A stretch of DNA of 64,000 nucleotides, taken from assembly GCA_046262295.1 (NCBI GenBank), contig JBHENC010000004.1, positions 248,001-312,000 on the forward strand, read 5' to 3'. The position numbers and the translations under genes were made by a program. Each line of letters opens with the position of its first letter. Position 1 is the first letter of the stretch. This stretch comes from JBHENC01 sp046262295. Lineage in GTDB: Bacteria > Acidobacteriota > Blastocatellia > Pyrinomonadales > Pyrinomonadaceae. Below the pieces are notes generated by a model. That model was not told the DNA's origin, did no database searches, and saw only the letters and a list, made by a program, of their open reading frames with translations. Below are positions 59,099 through 64,000 of the stretch, piece after piece.

Positions 59099-60955
59099 CT
59101 ACTTCGACGCATCGGAAGACGCATCCGCAGGCTGTTGATTATCTTTCATGTCTGTTTCCTCGCGCACCTCTTCCGTGTACTGCGGTGCGGGAGCGGACGA
59201 AACTTGAACTTCCGGCGCGGAAGCTTCCGATGCGAAACTTGCGATAGGCGAAATGCCCGCATCTTCTTCAACAGGCGGTTCGCCTTCGTCCGCCTGTTCC
59301 GCCCGAGCGATACTCGCAGCGGCAGAAGAAGTAAGATCGGGCGCGGGCGTAACGGTGTCCGGCCGCAAATCGCGTCCCGTTTCCTGCAAACGCAGCTCGT
59401 CCTGCGAAATAGGATCAGCCTCCGTCAAGGTTGCCGGATCAACAGAAGCTTCGGCTGAATCACTCGGCTCATCCATAAACGGCGAGTTGCCTTCAACGGC
59501 TTCGTCGTAACCTTCGTTGGTCATCTCGTTCGACGGTTTGACTTCTTCCGCCGGAGCGTTCGGATCAAACTCTACGGAGGCGGCGTGTTGTTCGACGGGC
59601 GGCTCTGCTTCATTCATCGCGTCGATCAACTCTCCAGCCGCTTCTTCGACGACATCATCTTCCGCCGCGCCCTGCTTGCTGGCGACATCGCGCGCGGCGA
59701 CAACCGAACGCGCCGCATTCAGGATCGCTTCGGCTTCGTCCAAACTCGTGTCCAGATATTCCACCAGATCGTCAACCGATGTGGCGGCGAGCGCGTCTAT
59801 ATCTTCGATGCCGTGTTCGGCGAGCGCAGTAGTGGTGGCCGCCGTGACGCCTTCAATGACGGAGATGGGAACTGCGCCGCCCGAAGCCATCAACGCGCCC
59901 ATTTGCTCGGCGACTTCTTTCTTCAATTCTTCTTCGCTGCGTATGTCTATGTTCCAGCCGACGAGTTTCGTTGCCAGCCGCACGTTCTGCCCGCGCTTGC
60001 CGATGGCTAAACTCAACTGGTCTTCGTTAACGATCACTTCCATCTGACGATTCTTGATGTCCGTGATGCGCACTTGATTCACTTTGGCGGGCGACAGCGA
60101 ATTGGCGGCAAACACGGAAGGCTCGTCAGACCATTCGATGATATCAATCTTTTCGCCGCGCAACTCGCGTATAATGGCCTGCACGCGCGAACCCTTCATG
60201 CCGACGCACGCGCCGACCGGATCAACGTCGCGCTCGTTGGATGAGACGGCGATTTTGGCGCGCTCGCCCGGCTCTCTGACGGCGGATTTAATCGTCACCG
60301 TCTCGTCGTAAATCTCCGGCACTTCCATCTCAAAAAGGCGACGAAGCAACTCCGGCGAAGTGCGCGAGACTTCCACCTGCGGCCCCTTCGATTCCTTCGA
60401 GACGTTGCTGATGATGACGCGAATGCGTTCGCCCTGATTCCACTGCTCGCCGCGCGATTGCTGCGAACGGGGTAGGATGGCTTCCATGTTGCCCAAATCC
60501 ACGATCATGTTGCCGCGCTCGAAGCGTTTGACGAAACCGTTGACGAGATCGCCGATCTTGTCTATGTACTGCTCGTAGACATTCGAGCGCACCGCATCGC
60601 GCACTTTCTGAAAGAGAATCTGCTTGGCGGTCTGCGCCGCAATGCGTCCCAACTCTTCCATCGGCAGCGGCAGCAATAGCGCGTCGCCCGCCTCGACTTC
60701 GTCGCCCGCCAGTTCGCGCGCTTCTTCAAGCGATAATTCGGTGGCCGGATTCGTTACTTCCTCGACGACTACTTTCGTCGCCGAAAGCTCTATGCCGGTC
60801 TCCGCGTTCCACTCGACCTGAATATCTTCGCCGGACTTGAACTGCTTTTTGGCCGCCGCACGCACTGCTTCCTTCATGGCGTCAATGACCAATTCGCGTT
60901 CAATGCCTTGCTCCTGGCAAAGCGCCTCGATGTTCTGCGCGATGGATGTACTCAT
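59099..60955 (-). CDS. nusA: Transcription termination/antitermination factor NusA
   Basis: 618 aa, longer than the usual 350-500. NusA N-terminal domain (IAQNIEALCQEQGIERELVIDAMKEAVRAAAKKQF), S1 domain (GDLVNGFVKRFERGNMIVDLGNMEAILPRSQQ), then KH1/KH2 (ERDVDPVGACVGMKGSRVQAIIRELRGEKIDIIEWS, NEDQLSLAIGKRGQNVRLATKLVGWNIDI) and a helical HhH-like unit (ALAEHGIEDIDALAATSVDDLVEYLDTSLDEAEAIL). The last 160-170 residues are acidic and disordered (Glu/Ala/Pro-rich). No Shine-Dalgarno is obvious at the start. Confidence 0.96.
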   Translation of the reverse strand: MSTSIAQNIEALCQEQGIERELVIDAMKEAVRAAAKKQFKSGEDIQVEWNAETGIELSATKVVVEEVTNPATELSLEEARELAGDEVEAGDALLLPLPMEELGRIAAQTAKQILFQKVRDAVRSNVYEQYIDKIGDLVNGFVKRFERGNMIVDLGNMEAILPRSQQSRGEQWNQGERIRVIISNVSKESKGPQVEVSRTSPELLRRLFEMEVPEIYDETVTIKSAVREPGERAKIAVSSNERDVDPVGACVGMKGSRVQAIIRELRGEKIDIIEWSDEPSVFAANSLSPAKVNQVRITDIKNRQMEVIVNEDQLSLAIGKRGQNVRLATKLVGWNIDIRSEEELKKEVAEQMGALMASGGAVPISVIEGVTAATTTALAEHGIEDIDALAATSVDDLVEYLDTSLDEAEAILNAARSVVAARDVASKQGAAEDDVVEEAAGELIDAMNEAEPPVEQHAASVEFDPNAPAEEVKPSNEMTNEGYDEAVEGNSPFMDEPSDSAEASVDPATLTEADPISQDELRLQETGRDLRPDTVTPAPDLTSSAAASIARAEQADEGEPPVEEDAGISPIASFASEASAPEVQVSSAPAPQYTEEVREETDMKDNQQPADASSDASK

Positions 60956-60966
60956 AAGATTTATTA

Positions 60967-61024
60967 AGATGCCAGATGTTAGATATTAGAGGCCGGAATC
61001 GTCCTTAACTGGCATCCGGCATCT
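60967..61024. repeat. Inverted repeat between rimP and nusA
   Basis: AGATGCCAGATGTTAG and CTGGCATCCGGCATCT pair at 13 of 16 positions. It occupies nearly the whole spacer, like the repeats at 33265 and 55828, with the words ATGCC and TTAGAT. Confidence 0.55.
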
Positions 61025-61029
61025 AGCCG

Positions 61030-61584
61030 CTATTCTTTTGTTCCGTCTGCGCCGCCGTTGCGCCGGGCGGCTTCTTTCAATTCCGCTTCATGCTCTTTCA
61101 TGCGGCGAAATTCTTCTTCAACGTCCAGCTCTAGATTCGCTTTAACGATTTCACCGAAAGGCACTTCGACGCGCCCGCTCGTCTTATCGTCGAAGATTAC
61201 TTGATCGCCCGCCGCCGTGCCGACGACGCGCCCGCGAAAATTACGCTGCCCGTTGATTGCCGAGCGTGTTTTCATTTTCGCAAGGCTGCCCGCGAACCGC
61301 TCGTAATCTTTCAACTTATAAAGCCCGCGTTCCAGACCCGGCGAGGATACTTCAAGCGTATACGCCGAATGGATAAAATCTTCCACGTCCAGAACCGTAC
61401 CCAAGTGCAAACTCATCGCGCCGCAATCTTCGTGCGTTACGCCTTCCGGCTTGTCAATATAAATGCGCAGGATCGGCTTGCCGACAGGCCCGGCGATTTC
61501 CGCGTGAACGAGTTCAAGCCCGACGGTTCCAGCAACACGCTCTGCAACCTCGCGCACACGCGCTTCCAAAGAATTCGTACTCAT
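61030..61584 (-). CDS. rimP: Ribosome maturation factor RimP
   Basis: 184 aa. Needed for maturation of the 30S subunit. Two-domain signature: VAGTVGLELVHAEIAGPVGKPILRIYIDKPEGVTHEDCGAMS, then YTLEVSSPGLERGLYKLKDYERFAGSLAKM and a C-terminal SH3-like part with GRVVGTAAGDQVIFDD. The tail is Glu/Lys/Arg-rich. First gene of the rimP-nusA-infB-rbfA-nrnA-cobO operon. Confidence 0.95.
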   Translation of the reverse strand: MSTNSLEARVREVAERVAGTVGLELVHAEIAGPVGKPILRIYIDKPEGVTHEDCGAMSLHLGTVLDVEDFIHSAYTLEVSSPGLERGLYKLKDYERFAGSLAKMKTRSAINGQRNFRGRVVGTAAGDQVIFDDKTSGRVEVPFGEIVKANLELDVEEEFRRMKEHEAELKEAARRNGGADGTKE

Positions 61585-61686
61585 TCGCCCCGGCCCGCCT
61601 CCGCTCGCAAATACTGCTTACAGCGCAAAAGAAAAAGTGGGCGCGAACCCACCGGACAGTACCGCCGCGCATCAAGCAAGCGAAGA

Positions 61687-61715
61687 ATTATACGGTAAAA
61701 TCGAAGCGGAAGCAA
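61687..61715 (-). promoter_or_regulatory. Promoter of the rimP-nusA-infB operon
   Basis: On the minus strand TTGCTT (61715-61710), 17-nt spacer, TATAAT (61692-61687), about 100 bp before the rimP start. Confidence 0.75.
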
Positions 61716-61800
61716 GCAAAACACCTTGACATAGCTTTTGGGAGAATTATTTCGTAGCGTAGCTGGTAAGGACAGACGCGCCCGCTAAGTTTCACGGCTT

Positions 61801-62250
61801 CTAGCCTGCGAGCTTTGCTTTAACGAGTTCGCTGATGGCGCGTCCGTCGGCGCTTTTTCCGGCGAGGTGCGCTTGGGCGGCTTTCATTACCGCGCCCATC
61901 TCGCGCATGGATGTCGCACCCGTTTCAGCGATGGCAAGGGCAACGGCCTGTTCGATCTCTTCATGGGAGGCCGCCTGCGGCAGGTAGGCTTCGATGACGC
62001 CGATCTCCGCGCGTTCCTTTTCAGCCAACTCCGCGCGCCCGGCCTTTTCGTACTGCTCTATCGAATCGCGCCGCTGTTTGACGAGCGAGTGCAACGCTTT
62101 CGTCAATTCCTCGTCCGTCAATTCGCCACCCTTTTCGATCTCGCGGTTCATCAAGGAAGCTTTAACCATCCGCAATACGGAAGTCCGCGCGGCATCCTTC
62201 GCCTTCATTGATTCGGTCAAGTCGGAAACGATTCGCTGTTTCAACGTCAC
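61801..62250 (-). CDS. GatB/YqeY-domain protein
   Basis: 149 aa from the GTG at 62250, with AAGGAGA 11 nt upstream. Whole protein is the GatB/YqeY domain (LKQRIVSDLTESMKAKDAARTSVLRMVKASLMNREIEKG, EQYEKAGRAELAEKERAEIGVIEAYLPQ, MGAVMKAAQAHLAGKSADGRAISELVKAKL). It resembles the tRNA-binding tail of the amidotransferase subunit GatB. The role of free YqeY is unclear. Follows uvrA by 21 bp. Confidence 0.93.
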   Translation of the reverse strand: MTLKQRIVSDLTESMKAKDAARTSVLRMVKASLMNREIEKGGELTDEELTKALHSLVKQRRDSIEQYEKAGRAELAEKERAEIGVIEAYLPQAASHEEIEQAVALAIAETGATSMREMGAVMKAAQAHLAGKSADGRAISELVKAKLAG

Positions 62251-62271
62251 GATGTTGGAGTCTCCTTCGCG

Positions 62272-64000
62272 TTAAGCATGATGGCCGTTCGAGCGCGCGA
62301 GATGTTCGCGCAGGTAATAGCCTGTGTGCGAGGCTTCGGCGCGCATAATCTCTTCCGGCGTGCCGGTGGCGACGACTGTGCCGCCTGCATCGCCGCCCTC
62401 CGGCCCCAAGTCTATAATGTAATCGGCGGTCTTGATAACGTCCAGATTATGTTCGATGACGAGCAGGCTGCCGCCCGCATCAATCAGCGCGCGAAAAGCG
62501 GCGAGCAGTTTGTTGATGTCCTCGAAGTGCAGCCCCGTCGTCGGCTCGTCGAAAATATAGAGCGTCTTCACGCTGGTCCTCTTGGATAAGTGCGCGGCGA
62601 GTTTGACGCGCTGTGCTTCGCCGCCCGAAAGCGTCGTCGCGGATTGGCCGAGCCGCAGATAACCCAAACCGACTTCATCGAGCACGCGCAAACGGTTCGT
62701 GATCTTCGTGACTTCGCGGAAGAACGTGAGCGCTTCGCGCACCGTCATGCTAAGCACGTCGTTGATGTTCTTGCCCTTGTAACGCACATCTAAAATTTGT
62801 TGCTTGAAGCGCGTGCCTTTGCATTCTTCGCAGACGAGTTCGACATCCGCGAGAAACTGCATTTCAACCGTCACCGTGCCGTCCCCCTGACATACTTCGC
62901 AGCGCCCGCCGGGAACATTGAAGGAGAAGAAAGAGGGATCGAAGCCGCGCGCCTGCGCTTCGCGTGTGTTGGCGAAGGTCTCGCGGATCGCGTCGTAAAC
63001 TTTGATGTACGTGACGGGATTCGAGCGCGGTGTGCGGCCAATCGGCGATTGATCCACGAGCATGATGTCGTCTATGAATTGCCCGCCGTCGAGCTTTTGA
63101 AACGCGCCGACGTGTCCCTGCCAGTCACCGCGCTGTTTTTTGAATCCGGCATAAATGATGTCGTGAATCAAAGTTGATTTGCCGCTGCCCGAAACGCCCG
63201 TCACACAGACCAGCATATCGAGCGGAACATCAACATCAACGTCTTTCAAGTTGTGCTCACGTGCGCCGCGAATCATCACGCGACGTTTGCCGGGCGTGCG
63301 CCGCTGCTTCGGCTCTTTGATCTCCGCTTCGCCGCGCAGATAACGCGCCGTCAGCGAATGCTGATCCTTCAGCAGGCTTTCGTAGTCGCCTTCGTAAATA
63401 ACGCGCCCGCCGAGTTCGCCAGCGTGCGGCCCGATGTCTAAGATGTGATCGGCGGCGCGCATCATCTCCGCATCGTGTTCGACGACGAGCACAGTGTTGC
63501 CGATGTCGCGCAGGTTATGAAGCAGACGCACAAGGCGCGAGCTGTCGCGTGGATGCAGTCCGATTGACGGTTCATCCAGAACGTAAAGCGCGCCGACGAG
63601 CGACGAGCCTAGATTGGTGGCAATCTGTATGCGCTGCGCTTCGCCGCCCGAAAGCGTAGAGGCGAGGCGATCAACCGTCAAATAATCGAGGCCGACATCA
63701 ACGAGAAAGCGCAGACGGCGGCGCACTTCCGTGAGCAGTTTGTCGGCAATCGCCGCGCGTTCTGCGGAAAGTTCCAGCGCGTCGAAAAAATCCGCCGCGT
63801 CTTTAATCGAAAGCGCGCAGACTTGCGGCAGCGTGCGATCACCGACACGCACATCGCGCGCTTCCTGCCGCAGCCTGCCGCCGTTGCAGTCTGGACACAA
63901 CGTGTAGCCGCGATATTTGGAGAGGAAAACGCGGACGTGCAGTTTGTATTTTTTTGTTTCGAGCCACTCGAAGAAACCGCGTATGCCGCTCCATTTGCCT
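62272..64000 (-). CDS. uvrA: Excinuclease ABC subunit A, C-terminal part (runs off the right edge)
   Basis: The frame is open to the window edge; codons before 63900 read GIRGFFEWLETKKYKLHVRV, matching UvrA, so the missing part is the N-terminal third or so. Seen: CPDCNGGRL zinc finger region, first-half signature LSGGEAQRIQIATNLGSSLVGALYVLDEPSIGLH, second Walker A GVSGSGKSTLIHDI, the CEVCQGDGTVTVEM...CEECKGTRF zinc finger and a second signature LSGGEAQRVKLAAHLSKRTSVKTLYIFDEPTTGLH. Damage-recognition ATPase of nucleotide excision repair. Confidence 0.97.
   Translation of the reverse strand, partial: GKWSGIRGFFEWLETKKYKLHVRVFLSKYRGYTLCPDCNGGRLRQEARDVRVGDRTLPQVCALSIKDAADFFDALELSAERAAIADKLLTEVRRRLRFLVDVGLDYLTVDRLASTLSGGEAQRIQIATNLGSSLVGALYVLDEPSIGLHPRDSSRLVRLLHNLRDIGNTVLVVEHDAEMMRAADHILDIGPHAGELGGRVIYEGDYESLLKDQHSLTARYLRGEAEIKEPKQRRTPGKRRVMIRGAREHNLKDVDVDVPLDMLVCVTGVSGSGKSTLIHDIIYAGFKKQRGDWQGHVGAFQKLDGGQFIDDIMLVDQSPIGRTPRSNPVTYIKVYDAIRETFANTREAQARGFDPSFFSFNVPGGRCEVCQGDGTVTVEMQFLADVELVCEECKGTRFKQQILDVRYKGKNINDVLSMTVREALTFFREVTKITNRLRVLDEVGLGYLRLGQSATTLSGGEAQRVKLAAHLSKRTSVKTLYIFDEPTTGLHFEDINKLLAAFRALIDAGGSLLVIEHNLDVIKTADYIIDLGPEGGDAGGTVVATGTPEEIMRAEASHTGYYLREHLARSNGHHA

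Noticed and set aside
61729..61765. TTGACA-like plus-strand promoter near 61733
   Set aside because: There is no plus-strand gene downstream; the match leads into the end of the convergent YqeY gene.

Overview
The window is a GC-rich bacterial chromosome segment with dense coding. It most likely comes from an Acidobacteriota genome, probably class Blastocatellia. That placement is an inference. It rests on two VWFA-related proteins of the acidobacterial type, a MoxR/DUF58/BatA-type cluster, many exported Gly/Ala-rich proteins, Ycf48-like repeat proteins, and atpD/atpC lying apart from the rest of the ATP synthase genes. No rRNA, tRNA, CRISPR array, transposase or integron integrase was found.

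Layout. 1-2.6 kb: the end of an exported VIT/VWA protein and a Ycf48-like beta-propeller protein. 2.6-4.8 kb: a small accessory island with a DUF433/DUF5615-type toxin-antitoxin pair, a partial copy of the propeller gene's 3' end, one integron-type gene cassette with a well-formed attC site, and a VOC (glyoxalase-fold) gene. 4.8-9.1 kb: an M16 peptidase pair (one zinc-binding, one not) and a small regulator-like protein. 9.4-20.3 kb: two S41 tail-specific proteases, 6-phosphofructokinase, a peroxiredoxin, an RlmI-type methyltransferase, a glycosyltransferase, pdxJ and ruvB. 20.5-25.2 kb: atpD and atpC with a coiled-coil gene between them, a small secreted Cys-containing protein with a membrane-anchored thioredoxin-like partner, and a DUF6766-like membrane protein.

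25.2-29.1 kb holds the most interesting locus. A three-gene operon (coiled-coil protein, SWIM zinc finger plus RAD52/DdrA-like protein, HTH protein) is transcribed away from an XRE-family regulator, which is followed by an ImmA/IrrE-type metallopeptidase. A palindrome GTTTCA-N4-TGAAAC lies upstream of the RAD52-like operon. It recurs about 7 kb away over the -35 box of a near-consensus promoter for ruvB. This set (XRE repressor, IrrE-like protease, shared operator, DNA-repair targets) looks like a counterpart of the Deinococcus DdrO/IrrE radiation-desiccation response.

29.4-47.9 kb: a GAF/PP2C phosphatase, a DUF4159 protein, pilT, then a long co-oriented cluster (MoxR ATPase, two VWFA-related proteins, DUF58, BatA-like, two large membrane proteins), an HEXXH lipoprotein and a FecR protein. 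48-53.4 kb, minus strand: a CrtI-like oxidoreductase, a CPBP protease, a NUDIX hydrolase, folC and accD. 53.5-61.7 kb, minus strand: the nus/inf operon rimP-nusA-infB-rbfA-nrnA-cobO behind a good promoter at 61687-61715. 61.8-64 kb: a GatB/YqeY-domain gene and the C-terminal part of uvrA, which runs off the right edge.
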